Assembly: GCA_023229825.1 (NCBI GenBank)
Contig: JALNYN010000008.1
Coordinates: 13,135-72,275, forward strand
Length of the DNA stretch: 59,141 bases
Reading direction: 5' to 3'
DNA from: Minisyncoccota bacterium
GTDB lineage: Bacteria; Patescibacteriota; Minisyncoccia; Phycocordibacterales; CAIJYI01
Both the position numbers and the translations under genes were made by a program. The number at the start of each line of letters is the position of its first letter. Position 1 is the stretch's first letter. A model generated the notes under the pieces. The model did not search any database. It had not been told where the DNA came from and was given only the letters and a program-made list of their open reading frames with translations. Below, one piece after another: positions 26,192 to 34,961 of the stretch.

Positions 26192-27387
26192 AAGCGGTAA
26201 TTTTATGCGCAGGACTCGGAACGCGGCTTCGACCGCTCACCGACACCATACCAAAAGTAATGGTTCCGATCGGAGGGAAACCTCTCTTACAGCATCATAT
26301 TGAGTGGCTTGTCGGAAGCGGAATACAAGATATTGGTATCAATCTTTTTTATCTTCCCGAAGTTATCACCGAATTTTTGGGAGACGGATCGCGTTTCGGC
26401 GCGTGCATACATTACTCACGACAGGACACGTTATCTGAAACGGCGACCGGTTTTAAAAAATTTAAAGATTTTGTGGGAGATGATTCTTGTTTGGTGGTGT
26501 ACGGAGATAATTTTTTCTCACTTGATACGGAAGATTTTTTAAACGCACATCGTCGGCAGGGCGCGCTTGTTTCAGTTTTGCTTAAAGAGTGGGAACACCC
26601 GGAATCGAAGGGGATCGTCGGACAAGATAATGCAGGAAGAATTCTATGGTTTAAAGAAAAACCGAAAAAAGAAGAAATTACGACGAACATCGGCAATGCC
26701 GGTATTTATCTTGTCGAACCGGAAATTTTCTCTTATATTCCCGACGATCGTGACTATGATTTCGGAAAGGATATTTTTCCGTCACTTCTGAAAAACGGAG
26801 TAAAAATGTTCGGGTATCGTTTAAGCGGTCACCATCTCGACATTGGTACTCCGGAGGCTTTGGCGGAAGCTGAGGGTGTGTATAAAAAGGTTTACAGCCA
26901 AAAGGCGGTGTTTTTTGATCGCGACGGAGTCTTGAATAAAAAAGCGCCGCCGCACGAGTATGTTACCGATTTTAACAGATTTGAATGGAATGAAGGCGCG
27001 AAAGAATTGATCAAAGAAGCGAGATCGCTCGGGTATCAAATAATCGTGATCAGCAATCAGCAGGGGATAGCGAAAGGGAAAATGACAAAAAAATTCGTCG
27101 ATGAATTGCACGAAAAAATGAACGGTGATTTGCGTTCGGTCGGCACAAAAATTGACGCATTTTATTATTGTCCGCATCTCGAAAACGAAGGATGCGCCTG
27201 CCGAAAACCAAAATCCGGACTTTTTTGGAAAGCTATCAGAGATCATCGCATTGACCCGGCGAGAAGTTTTACCATCGGAGATAGTGAAAGTGACATAAAA
27301 GCATCGGAAAACGCCGGGGTCGTCGGAATTTTAGTTGCTACTGATATATTAAATGTTTCTGCGGTTTTGAAGAGAATTACCCTTTGA
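26188..27387 (+). CDS. Heptose-1-P guanylyltransferase / heptose bisphosphate phosphatase fusion
   Basis: 399 aa, two enzymes in one chain. Residues 1 to about 230 are a nucleotidyltransferase (ILCAGLGTRLRPLTDTIPK, VVYGDNFFS) of the HddC/RmlA type. Residues about 238-399 are a GmhB-like HAD phosphatase with the nucleophile FFDRDGVLN (D244, D246), a zinc-site region with C328, H330, C336, C338 (CPHLENEGCAC) and TIGDSESDI. Together with HddA and GmhA this would complete the route from sedoheptulose 7-phosphate to GDP-D-glycero-alpha-D-manno-heptose. The nucleotide (GDP) is inferred from the neighbours. The last 11 nt overlap the convergent methyltransferase gene. Confidence 0.82.
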   Translation: MKAVILCAGLGTRLRPLTDTIPKVMVPIGGKPLLQHHIEWLVGSGIQDIGINLFYLPEVITEFLGDGSRFGACIHYSRQDTLSETATGFKKFKDFVGDDSCLVVYGDNFFSLDTEDFLNAHRRQGALVSVLLKEWEHPESKGIVGQDNAGRILWFKEKPKKEEITTNIGNAGIYLVEPEIFSYIPDDRDYDFGKDIFPSLLKNGVKMFGYRLSGHHLDIGTPEALAEAEGVYKKVYSQKAVFFDRDGVLNKKAPPHEYVTDFNRFEWNEGAKELIKEARSLGYQIIVISNQQGIAKGKMTKKFVDELHEKMNGDLRSVGTKIDAFYYCPHLENEGCACRKPKSGLFWKAIRDHRIDPARSFTIGDSESDIKASENAGVVGILVATDILNVSAVLKRITL

Positions 27388-28282
27388 GTATTTTTGGGTT
27401 TACTAAATTGTTTGATTCTTCCAAAAGTCCATTTTTTATCATTTTAGAGCACAAAGAAAAACGATATCCGAGCATGAGGCGTACCCTTTTAGGAATCAGC
27501 TTTATTGTTTTCCCAATGAATGTTTGTCTGTGCTTTTGGAGAAGATTTGAATCGGGATTCCAGTTCACTGAGACAATATCACCGTAAAAACTGTCGCTGT
27601 CTTTTTTAGCGGAGTGAATTTTTGCCGGCCAAAAATCATTTTCCGCCAGAATGGAAATGTCTCCGCGATCGAAGCGAAGCGGCGGAAGTTCGCGCTTTTC
27701 TTTTTGCACGAATGCGGCGATATTGTATCCGTATTTTATGAATCGTCCGTTTTTTACATCAAAACCGTTTAAAAGAAGCACATACATAAGTTGTCCGATA
27801 TTCCATCCCGTGTTTACGTGGCCGGAACAAATTTTTGAATCGTACGGAGGAACAAATACAAAAAACCAACCGTCATCTTTTAAAACCCTTTTTGTTTCCT
27901 TGAGTACGATACCGGTATTGAAACAGTGTTCGAGCGTGTGGCACATCACGACTCCACCAAAGGATTTATCGGGAAAGGGAAGTTTTTCAGCATCCCCTTC
28001 GATCACGTTGATTCCGAGTTTTTTCAGATTTTTCATCTCTTCGCCGTACGTTTCGATTTGGAGCCCGATGCCAGTGCACGTTTTTCCTTCCTTTGAAAGC
28101 CGTTTTAAAAGCTGGCCTTGCCCCATTCCGATGTCTAAAAAAGTCTGGAGCTTCTCGATCGGCGCTTCGTTTAATATTTCGAAAACTTGCGTCATTCTTG
28201 AATCAAGCGTTTCACCGATCCCGCCCATATCATTCGGAATTGTCTTCGGAAGCCGGTATTCTTTTCTCATTTTATTTTTCAT
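27377..28282 (-). CDS. SAM-dependent methyltransferase
   Basis: 301 aa. SAM loop FLDIGMGQGQLLKRL, a GDAEKLPFPDKSFGGVVMCHTLEHC segment and FVPPYDSKICSGHVNTGWN. The C-terminal 130 residues are not assigned. It overlaps the end of gmhA when the ATG at 28282 is used; an ATG at 28270, 1 nt after the gmhA stop, is an equal alternative. The substrate is probably a sugar or glycan. Confidence 0.72.
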   Translation of the reverse strand: MKNKMRKEYRLPKTIPNDMGGIGETLDSRMTQVFEILNEAPIEKLQTFLDIGMGQGQLLKRLSKEGKTCTGIGLQIETYGEEMKNLKKLGINVIEGDAEKLPFPDKSFGGVVMCHTLEHCFNTGIVLKETKRVLKDDGWFFVFVPPYDSKICSGHVNTGWNIGQLMYVLLLNGFDVKNGRFIKYGYNIAAFVQKEKRELPPLRFDRGDISILAENDFWPAKIHSAKKDSDSFYGDIVSVNWNPDSNLLQKHRQTFIGKTIKLIPKRVRLMLGYRFSLCSKMIKNGLLEESNNLVNPKILKG

Positions 28283-28847
28283 CTTTTAATAAATTCATAA
28301 ATACGTTTTTTATGGTGTGACAGAGTATCAAGTGAATGTCTTCGGAAATTTCCATGTCATTTACATTGGCGTTCACTGATAGCGTCGCGATCTGTTTCAG
28401 TTTTCCTCCGTCATACCCAGTGAGACCGGCCGTTCGGTTTCCCATTGAATTGGCGTATTCCACCGCCTTTATGATATTTTTTGAATTGCCGCTTCCGGAA
28501 ATTGCGATAACAAGATCTCCCTGATTCAAAAAGTTTTTGAGTTGTTCGATAAAAACATCATCGTAAGATAAGTCATTGGAATAGGCTGTAATGGTTGCGA
28601 TATTGTCCGTCAGAGAATGCGCATGGAATTTTTTATGTTTTCCGTAACTTATGCCTTTGTTTAAGTCGCAGGCAAGATGAGATGATGTTGACGCGCTTCC
28701 TCCATTGCCGAAAATAAAAATGTTCTTATCATTTTTGTAAGTTTCATAAATTTCGTGAGCGAGCGCATTTATTTCGTCTCGATTTAATTTGTTTGTTGTC
28801 TCTGCGACGCGAACGAGGTAGTTGTTAATTTGTGTTTTTGCTTCCAT
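28272..28847 (-). CDS. gmhA: Phosphoheptose isomerase (SIS domain)
   Basis: 191 aa, normal length. It converts sedoheptulose 7-phosphate to D-glycero-D-manno-heptose 7-phosphate. SIS-domain features: IFGNGGSASTSSHLACDLNKG, HAHSLTDNIATITAYSNDLS, VIAISGSGNSKNIIKAVEYA and EISEDIHLILCHTIK, all close to the GmhA pattern including the metal-site histidine in the last segment. It supplies the substrate of HddA encoded nearby. Confidence 0.88.
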   Translation of the reverse strand: MEAKTQINNYLVRVAETTNKLNRDEINALAHEIYETYKNDKNIFIFGNGGSASTSSHLACDLNKGISYGKHKKFHAHSLTDNIATITAYSNDLSYDDVFIEQLKNFLNQGDLVIAISGSGNSKNIIKAVEYANSMGNRTAGLTGYDGGKLKQIATLSVNANVNDMEISEDIHLILCHTIKNVFMNLLKDEK

Positions 28848-28880
28848 AAAAATATAAAGTGATAAATAAATCGTAAAATT

Positions 28881-29687
28881 TTACAGTTTTGTCCATTCCT
28901 CGGGAAGAAGGTCATTTTCATAGTTGCTGTCGGTTACGAGCCATTTTCCGGGAGTGATGACTATTTTTTCCGGATTCTTATTGAGCCACGCACCCCACCA
29001 GCTGAAGGTGCTGTTTGCCGTTATATTATGCCTGCAGGCGCTCATAAGCGTCAGTTCCTGGTAATCTGTGAAATGTTCTGCTGAAACATACGTTGCAGGA
29101 AGATCGATCTTCAGGTTCTCTTTCACCCAGTCGGTATCATCCGAAAAAATAAAAAGATGAATATCTTCGTTTATTTCTTTTACATATTGTATCGCCTTTT
29201 TGTAGTATTCAGGGGAACATTCAGTATATACGCTCACGTTTTTTTCGGCAAGATAATCACCGCGGCGCACATGCAAGGAAACAGAATTTCCCATGGTAAT
29301 TTTGCGCAACATTTCATCGTACTTTTCTCCTTGCGGTTTTTTAAGGGTAAAGTCTTTGCGTAAAATATCTTCAATGTCTTCAAAATATTTCGGACTTTGC
29401 CAATAGCCATTGAGAAACAAGCTATCGTTTGTCGAAAGAACTTTTGTGTCAAAGAGGAGCGTCTTTTCCTCTATTGTTTCGGAAAAAAGTCGTTTTATTT
29501 TTTCAAATTTTGTTGACGGTTTCCCTGCAATTTGAAAATTTTCGATCGTAAAGTTTCGGTCGGGGGATTTTTTATACCACGATGTATCAAAAAAAAGTTC
29601 ACTTTTTTGGTCGAGAGAAAGGCGCCGCCCAAACGCGTACTGGAACATTTGGTTTCCCAAACCACCGGTAAATTTGACGGTTATCAT
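28881..29687 (-). CDS. Alpha-1,2-fucosyltransferase (GT11)
   Basis: 268 aa. It begins with the GT11 hallmark FTGGLGNQMFQYAFGRRL and has SLHVRRGDYL near residue 140, the HxRRGDY GDP-fucose-binding motif, followed by LFIFSDDTDWV and the C-terminal NSTFSWWGAWL. The donor GDP-L-fucose is made by Gmd and Fcl encoded at 44.8-47.2 kb. Some GT11 enzymes use other acceptors or linkages, so alpha-1,2 is a family-based call. It overlaps the upstream GT2 gene by ATGA. Confidence 0.88.
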   Translation of the reverse strand: MITVKFTGGLGNQMFQYAFGRRLSLDQKSELFFDTSWYKKSPDRNFTIENFQIAGKPSTKFEKIKRLFSETIEEKTLLFDTKVLSTNDSLFLNGYWQSPKYFEDIEDILRKDFTLKKPQGEKYDEMLRKITMGNSVSLHVRRGDYLAEKNVSVYTECSPEYYKKAIQYVKEINEDIHLFIFSDDTDWVKENLKIDLPATYVSAEHFTDYQELTLMSACRHNITANSTFSWWGAWLNKNPEKIVITPGKWLVTDSNYENDLLPEEWTKL

Positions 29688-30622
29688 GTTTTTTTGAGAA
29701 TGCGTTTAAGATGCGTTTTTAAATTTTCAGGAAGAATTTTTTTGAGCATTTTTACGAACGGACCGCTTGGATCAAGCGATACTTTGTATCCGGTTATGCC
29801 GAGTTCTCCCGAAAGGACGTGTATCGGTTTTTCCGAAATGTTATCAAACCAATTTTTCCCCTCTTCGCTCCGGATGTATTTTGCGTCATCTTCGCGGAGT
29901 AAGCCGATGAAATCCATGATCATTTTTGTTGTTACCCGCGAGCCTTCTTGACTATCTCGTGATTCGCGAACGAACAGGGAAGGCTTTCCGTACCGATGAA
30001 AGTAATACGAATCGGGAAGTACTACAAATTTGGAACCCATAGCGATCTGCTTCAGCCCGAAACCCCAAAATTCGTGCAGCCCTTTCCCGTATTCCCAGTA
30101 TCCGCCTATTTTTTTCCAGCTTTTTTTTGTATATATCAAATTTCCCCCCGGAACATACGGGCCGGCGAGATAATCCGCGAGGGTGATAACGCCGCCTTTG
30201 TAGACCCATTTGTGCGTAATTTTTTTTATGCTTTTCGTAAAAAACCGGCTTTCACCAAAGGCTGAGATATCGGCGTTTTGCGCAATGAGATATTCTTTGA
30301 GGGTAGCGACGCTCTTTTTCGCGAGTACGTCATCTGCATCCAAATTAAAAATAAGCGGATTTTTTGCGCTGTGTATACCGATATTTCTTGTGGCGGGACA
30401 TCCTCTGTTTTCTTTATTTTTAAGGTAAATGATCGGCGGATACTTTTTTTGCAGAGCGATAATTTTTTCTTCCGTGCGGTCGGTGGAAGCGTCGTTTACG
30501 ATGATAACTTCATCACCGCTTTCAAAATTACCGTTAAAAATAGAATCGATCGATTCCGAGATAGTTTCGGCGGAATTGTATGCCGGCACGACAAAGCTTA
30601 TTTTTGAAGTATTGTTTGTCAT
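29684..30622 (-). CDS. GT2 glycosyltransferase
   Basis: 312 aa from the ATG at 30622, which overlaps the upstream stop as ATGA; an ATG at 30640 is also in frame. GT-A motifs: ISFVVPAYNSAETISESI, VIIVNDASTDRTEE, NRGCPATRNIG and the metal site FNLDADDVLAKKSV, then an acceptor region with GLHEFWGFGLK. It is part of a four-gene minus-strand operon ending with the GT11 gene. Confidence 0.82.
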   Translation of the reverse strand: MTNNTSKISFVVPAYNSAETISESIDSIFNGNFESGDEVIIVNDASTDRTEEKIIALQKKYPPIIYLKNKENRGCPATRNIGIHSAKNPLIFNLDADDVLAKKSVATLKEYLIAQNADISAFGESRFFTKSIKKITHKWVYKGGVITLADYLAGPYVPGGNLIYTKKSWKKIGGYWEYGKGLHEFWGFGLKQIAMGSKFVVLPDSYYFHRYGKPSLFVRESRDSQEGSRVTTKMIMDFIGLLREDDAKYIRSEEGKNWFDNISEKPIHVLSGELGITGYKVSLDPSGPFVKMLKKILPENLKTHLKRILKKT

Positions 30623-31380
30623 TTTCTTTTTGCGACACATACGATAAATGGGGAGAACATAAAATTAGGGCGGTTTTCTCCGAGCACTCGGTTTATTTTT
30701 ACTCCAAAAATTCGGATTACACGGTACAGTATTTTTTCAGTCAGAGTTTCTAGCTTTTTTTCCATCCAAAAAGCGAATGTTCCGTAATAAGACAACTCTT
30801 TTATTTCAAAAGGCAATTTGGCGAAGGCCTTTTTGAATGACCGCAAATTCATTATCTTTGTGTTGTGAAGTTTTAAATTTTTTCTATCAAGCAACCAATG
30901 CAAAAAATATTGCCCGTGAGAAAAATGAGGTATGGTTAAAATCAGTAGCCCATCATTGGACACCAAGTCAGCGTGTTTTTTAATAACAAAATCGAAATTT
31001 TCAAAGTGTTCGACAAAGCCGAAAGAACACACCACATCAAATTTTTTCTCCGTAGTCCAAGTCATCAGGTCCTGCAGGTATAAAGTGGGAGCAACGGCTC
31101 CGTTCTCCGAAAATTTGTTTCTCGTTAATTCAATCTTTTCCGAGTAATCAATTCCGTAGGGTATGTGACTGAATTTATTGTGAATGTGATACAAAAAATC
31201 TCCTCCGGCGCATCCTATCTCAAGTACGGTTTTATTTTTATCGGGCTTCAGATAGGCATCAAACAATTCAGAAAAGGCGACCGGTTTTTCTTTTTTTTCC
31301 TGGGTATGCGCATTCTTGTCGTAATATTCGCTCCAATCTTTTTTTGTCGTCAGCGTTGTTTGAGAATTTGTTTTATCCAT
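30619..31380 (-). CDS. SAM-dependent methyltransferase
   Basis: 253 aa class I methyltransferase: VLEIGCAGGDFLYHI (SAM loop), YGIDYSEKIEL, VVCSFGFVEHFENF and LTIPHFSHGQYF. It overlaps its upstream neighbour by 8 nt and its downstream neighbour by 4 nt, so translation is coupled. The substrate is not predictable; a glycan hydroxyl or carboxyl is likely from context. Confidence 0.74.
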   Translation of the reverse strand: MDKTNSQTTLTTKKDWSEYYDKNAHTQEKKEKPVAFSELFDAYLKPDKNKTVLEIGCAGGDFLYHIHNKFSHIPYGIDYSEKIELTRNKFSENGAVAPTLYLQDLMTWTTEKKFDVVCSFGFVEHFENFDFVIKKHADLVSNDGLLILTIPHFSHGQYFLHWLLDRKNLKLHNTKIMNLRSFKKAFAKLPFEIKELSYYGTFAFWMEKKLETLTEKILYRVIRIFGVKINRVLGENRPNFMFSPFIVCVAKRK

Positions 31381-32260
31381 GAGAATCTTTGTTATCGTTC
31401 AAACCTTTTGCAACGTCTTCATATCTCTGAAAAGGAAAAACATCAAGGTATGAACCGGGTGTTAAGTTGAATATTTGAACATCCGGCATTTTTTGCTTAA
31501 GAAGACGATGTGTTTTGTAGGCGAGTGTTGCGGATATGCAGATTTTTTCATAAGGAACAAACGTTGTTAGAAGCGGTATTTTGGGAAATTCGTCTTCCTC
31601 GTAAAAATGTTGATCTTGGAAATAATTTGCTTCCGGAGTACAGCTTCTTTTTGCTAGCCAGTCATGTTCTACCCCCAGAAGATACATCGTCTTAAAGCCC
31701 ATGTAATTGGCCGTAATCATTGCCGAAAAAACCACATTTACCAGAACCGGTATTTGCTTATCAATATCAATATTAAAATGGCCATTTTCACGAAACGTTG
31801 AACGGCTGTTTTGCGAGAGATATATTTTTTTGTTTTTTGCGAAGAGCCCTCTTTTTTCTATTGCATTTTTGAATGAAAACGGCAAAATTACTGAAGTGTC
31901 CTCGTGAACTTTTTTTGCTATATTTTCAATGAATTTTTTAGATTCCTTATCCTCCCCGAAACAAGCAACGTCAATAATGCAGAAAAATTTCGGATGGATG
32001 ATGTCATAATCGTGATGCAAATAAAAGCCTGCCACAGCGAAAGTTTGCTCATTTTTGAGTAACGTGATGTCTTGATTCTTGATTGACGGACCGGTTCCCA
32101 ATATAAAACACCTCTCGCCCTTATGCGTATCTTTCAGGCCTTGGTTCATTTTTGCAAGTTCTTTTTCCGTTCGAATTTTCTCAATTACTCGTTTTACGCG
32201 AGATCTGATTTCTGTACGTCTTTTAACCCAAAGAAACCAATTTTTGATGCTTTTTAACAT
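31373..32260 (-). CDS. DUF115/GT42-like protein, candidate nonulosonate transferase
   Basis: 295 aa. A coiled, basic N terminus is followed by CFILGTGPSIKNQDITLL, which matches the GxGPS(L/I) nucleotide-binding loop of DUF115/Maf proteins and GT42 sialyltransferases. Near residue 185 an AMITANYMGFKTMYLLGVEHDW segment resembles the second half of that fold. Maf and GT42 proteins transfer sialic, pseudaminic or legionaminic acid from CMP. Its gene is divergent from, and only 70 bp away from, the nonulosonate synthesis cluster. The function is inferred; it could instead be an unrelated MptE-like enzyme. Confidence 0.55.
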   Translation of the reverse strand: MLKSIKNWFLWVKRRTEIRSRVKRVIEKIRTEKELAKMNQGLKDTHKGERCFILGTGPSIKNQDITLLKNEQTFAVAGFYLHHDYDIIHPKFFCIIDVACFGEDKESKKFIENIAKKVHEDTSVILPFSFKNAIEKRGLFAKNKKIYLSQNSRSTFRENGHFNIDIDKQIPVLVNVVFSAMITANYMGFKTMYLLGVEHDWLAKRSCTPEANYFQDQHFYEEDEFPKIPLLTTFVPYEKICISATLAYKTHRLLKQKMPDVQIFNLTPGSYLDVFPFQRYEDVAKGLNDNKDSHG

Positions 32261-32308
32261 GTTTTTTGATTAAAGTGGAAGATGAAACCTTCCCATTTTT
32301 GTAGAAGT

Positions 32309-32314
32309 ATTATA
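32309..32314 (-). promoter_or_regulatory. -10 box upstream of the DUF115-like gene
   Basis: A perfect TATAAT on the minus strand (32314-32309). Transcription would give a leader of about 40 nt that includes a small GGAAG/CTTCC hairpin (32277-32293). No clear -35 was seen. Confidence 0.4.
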
Positions 32315-32330
32315 CACTAATTATTGCATT

Positions 32331-33092
32331 ATGAAAACGATGCGAATCATTTCCAGGTTGGATATAAAGGGTCAGAATGTTGTTAAAGGGGTCCATCTTG
32401 AGGGGCTTCGTGTGGTTGGCGATCCGAAAACTTTATCGCTCAAATATTATGAGAGCGGAGCTGATGAACTCATGTATATTGACGTCGTAGCGAGTTTGTA
32501 TCAGCGAAATTTGGATTTTGAACAGCTCAAAAGCATCTCCGAAAATATTTTCATCCCAATAACTGTCGGCGGAGGCATTCGTTCGATTTCCGACATCAAT
32601 AACGCACTCCGAGCGGGAGCCGATAAGGTGGCGATAAACACACACGCCATCGCGCATCCGGAATTTTTGAAAGTCGCGTCGCGGGAATTCGGGTCGCAGT
32701 GCATCGTGCTTTCCGTTGAGGCGAAAAATATTTCCGAAAACAAGTGGGAAGCATATACGGAAGGAGGTAGGGAAAGAACCGGTGTTGACGCGATTGAATG
32801 GATAAAAAAAGGGATTGATCTCGGTGTTGGCGAAATATTGCTTACTTCCATTGATAATGACGGCACGCGGAAAGGGTACGATATTGCGCTTTCTAAAGCG
32901 GTTGCAGAATTTGCACCCGTGCCTGTGATTGTTCATGGCGGTGCAGGCAGTACGGAAGATTTTTGGAAAGTTATCAGAGAAGGAAAAGTTGATGCTGTTT
33001 CGGCATCGTCAATCTTCCATTACAACGAGTTTGCAATTGTCGATGTGAAGAATAAACTTCTTGAAAAAAAAATACCTGTCAGAAAAAAATGA
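32331..33092 (+). CDS. HisF-like cyclase/ammonia-using subunit
   Basis: 253 aa TIM barrel with HisF-type features: IISRLDIKGQNVVKGVHLEGLR at the first strand, IPITVGGGIRS, LLTSIDNDGTRKGYD and VIVHGGAGSTEDF. There is no other his gene in the window, and the next genes are a HisH-like glutaminase and a PseA/WbpG-like amidotransferase. The trio is known from surface-sugar loci, where it forms an acetamidino group on a sugar. It is therefore assigned to that role and not to histidine synthesis. Confidence 0.8.
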   Translation: MKTMRIISRLDIKGQNVVKGVHLEGLRVVGDPKTLSLKYYESGADELMYIDVVASLYQRNLDFEQLKSISENIFIPITVGGGIRSISDINNALRAGADKVAINTHAIAHPEFLKVASREFGSQCIVLSVEAKNISENKWEAYTEGGRERTGVDAIEWIKKGIDLGVGEILLTSIDNDGTRKGYDIALSKAVAEFAPVPVIVHGGAGSTEDFWKVIREGKVDAVSASSIFHYNEFAIVDVKNKLLEKKIPVRKK

Positions 33093-33751
33093 AAAGAAAT
33101 ACAACCATTGCTATCATAGACTATGGCCTAGGGAATTTATATAGCCTCAAGAAAGCTCTTGGGCTTTTTGCAGAGACGGTGATCATAACTTCCGACCCGA
33201 AAATAATCGCCATGGCGGATGGAATTATTTTGCCTGGCGTTGGCGCATTTCAAGCTGGAATGCGCGAGATTGAAAAAAGAAAATTACTCGAACCGATTGT
33301 GAGATTTTCAAAAACCGGAAAACCGATGCTCGGAATTTGTCTTGGTGCTCAAATAATGCTTTCCAAAGGGTTTGAATTCGGAGAACATCAAGGGCTTGGA
33401 CTCGTGCGTGGAAACGTTAAAATCTTTCCGAAGTTCGTTTCTGATTCCGAAAAAATTCCAAATATCGGCTGGTCGGAAGTTTCTCCGGCAAAAAAAACAA
33501 AATGGAAAAATACGATAATGAATGGAATATCTGACAAGTCTTCGGTTTATTTTGTACACTCCTATATCATGATTCCCGATAATAAAACGGAAATTTTATC
33601 GGAAGCGACATGCGGTGATATTACCTTTTGTGCCGGAGTTAAAAAAGGAAATATCTATGGCACACAATTTCATCCTGAAAAAAGCGGAGAAGTTGGCTTG
33701 AAGATAATTGAGAATTTTGTTACCATTGCCAATACTTATGATAAAAAATAA
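33089..33751 (+). CDS. HisH-like glutamine amidotransferase
   Basis: 220 aa class I glutaminase. The catalytic cysteine lies in GICLGAQ and the His-Glu pair in QFHPEKSG; the N terminus AIIDYGLGNLYS matches HisH. It should release ammonia from glutamine for its partner enzymes. It overlaps the HisF-like gene by 4 nt and the PseA-like gene by 14 nt, consistent with a three-protein complex. Confidence 0.82.
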   Translation: MKRNTTIAIIDYGLGNLYSLKKALGLFAETVIITSDPKIIAMADGIILPGVGAFQAGMREIEKRKLLEPIVRFSKTGKPMLGICLGAQIMLSKGFEFGEHQGLGLVRGNVKIFPKFVSDSEKIPNIGWSEVSPAKKTKWKNTIMNGISDKSSVYFVHSYIMIPDNKTEILSEATCGDITFCAGVKKGNIYGTQFHPEKSGEVGLKIIENFVTIANTYDKK

Positions 33752-34949
33752 CACCCCCAAATACGGTTTGCCGAAAGATGTCGTTTTTTGTAAGCGATGT
33801 GTTATTTCAAATCAACGACCGAGTTCCGCGGTTGAGTTTAAAGCAAAAGCGGGTGATAGAAAAGAAACCATTGCTTTTGGGGCCGATGGAGTTTGTGATG
33901 CGTGTCGGTATGCCGAGCATAAAGAAACGATAAATTGGAAAGTTCGAGAAAAAGAATTGATTAAACTTTGCGATAAACACCGGAGCAAAGATGGGCGATA
34001 CGATTGTATTGTTCCAGGGAGCGGTGGTAAAGACAGTGCATTTGCTTCGCACATTTTGAAATATAAATATGGGATGAACCCGCTCACTGTTACGTGGTCA
34101 CCTCACATGTATACGGATATTGGCTGGAAAAACTTTGAGAGATGGATACACGTTGGCGGTCTTGATAATGTTTTATTCACACCGAATGGCAAAGTGCATC
34201 GAATGTTAACGAAACTCGCTTTTGAAAATCTTCTCCATCCATTTCAACCTTTTATAATTGGACAAAAATATATCGGTCCAAAGTTTGCTGTGCAATATCA
34301 GATACCGCTCATTTTTTATGGAGAGAATCAAGCGGAGTATGGCAATAAAATCGCGGATAATGATGTTCCGACAATGAAGAAAGAATTTTTTACTCAGGAT
34401 ATTTCTCTTAATCAACTTTTCTTGGGCGGGGTATCGGCAAGTGAACTCATTAAAAATGAAAAACTTTCGCTGAACGATTTGAATCCCTATTTGCCTGTTT
34501 CAAAAAAAGAAATTGAAAAACTGAAAGCTGAAGTTCATTTTCTCGGATATTATTTGAAGTGGGATTCGCAGGAGTGCTACTATTATGCCGCCAAAAATAC
34601 AGGTTTTCAGGCGAACTCCGAACGCACGGAAGGGAGTTATTCAAAATACAGCAGTATTGATGATAAAACCGATCCATTCCATTACTATACGACGCTTGCT
34701 AAATTTGGACTCGGACGTGCGAGTTACGACGCGGCACAAGAAATTCGCAACGGAAAAATCACGCGAGAAGAAGGCGTTGCCTTAGTAAAAAGATTTGATC
34801 AAGAGTTCCCCAAAAAATATTTCAAAGAGTTTTTAGCATACGTGGATATGAGTGAAGAAAAATTTCATAAATTTATTGATGCCGGTCGCTCCCCTCATAT
34901 TTGGGATAAGAAAAATGGTGAATGGAGTCTCAAACATCAAGTGTCTTAA
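33738..34949 (+). CDS. N-acetyl sugar amidotransferase (PseA/WbpG-like)
   Basis: 403 aa from the ATG at 33738; an upstream TTG at 33708 is less likely. The PP-loop for ATP is PGSGGKDSAFASHIL near residue 95, and paired cysteines CKRC and CDAC near the N terminus suggest a metal or structural site. The family uses ammonia to turn an N-acetyl group into an acetamidino group on sugars such as pseudaminic acid or the Pseudomonas O-antigen uronic acid. Its two HisF/HisH-like helpers are encoded directly upstream. Confidence 0.83.
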   Translation: MIKNNTPKYGLPKDVVFCKRCVISNQRPSSAVEFKAKAGDRKETIAFGADGVCDACRYAEHKETINWKVREKELIKLCDKHRSKDGRYDCIVPGSGGKDSAFASHILKYKYGMNPLTVTWSPHMYTDIGWKNFERWIHVGGLDNVLFTPNGKVHRMLTKLAFENLLHPFQPFIIGQKYIGPKFAVQYQIPLIFYGENQAEYGNKIADNDVPTMKKEFFTQDISLNQLFLGGVSASELIKNEKLSLNDLNPYLPVSKKEIEKLKAEVHFLGYYLKWDSQECYYYAAKNTGFQANSERTEGSYSKYSSIDDKTDPFHYYTTLAKFGLGRASYDAAQEIRNGKITREEGVALVKRFDQEFPKKYFKEFLAYVDMSEEKFHKFIDAGRSPHIWDKKNGEWSLKHQVS

Positions 34950-34961
34950 TACAAACACAAC

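Noticed and set aside
32331..33751. Histidine biosynthesis genes hisF and hisH
   Set aside because: No other his gene is nearby and both overlap or adjoin a PseA/WbpG-like amidotransferase in a nonulosonate cluster, where such paralogs serve sugar amidination.
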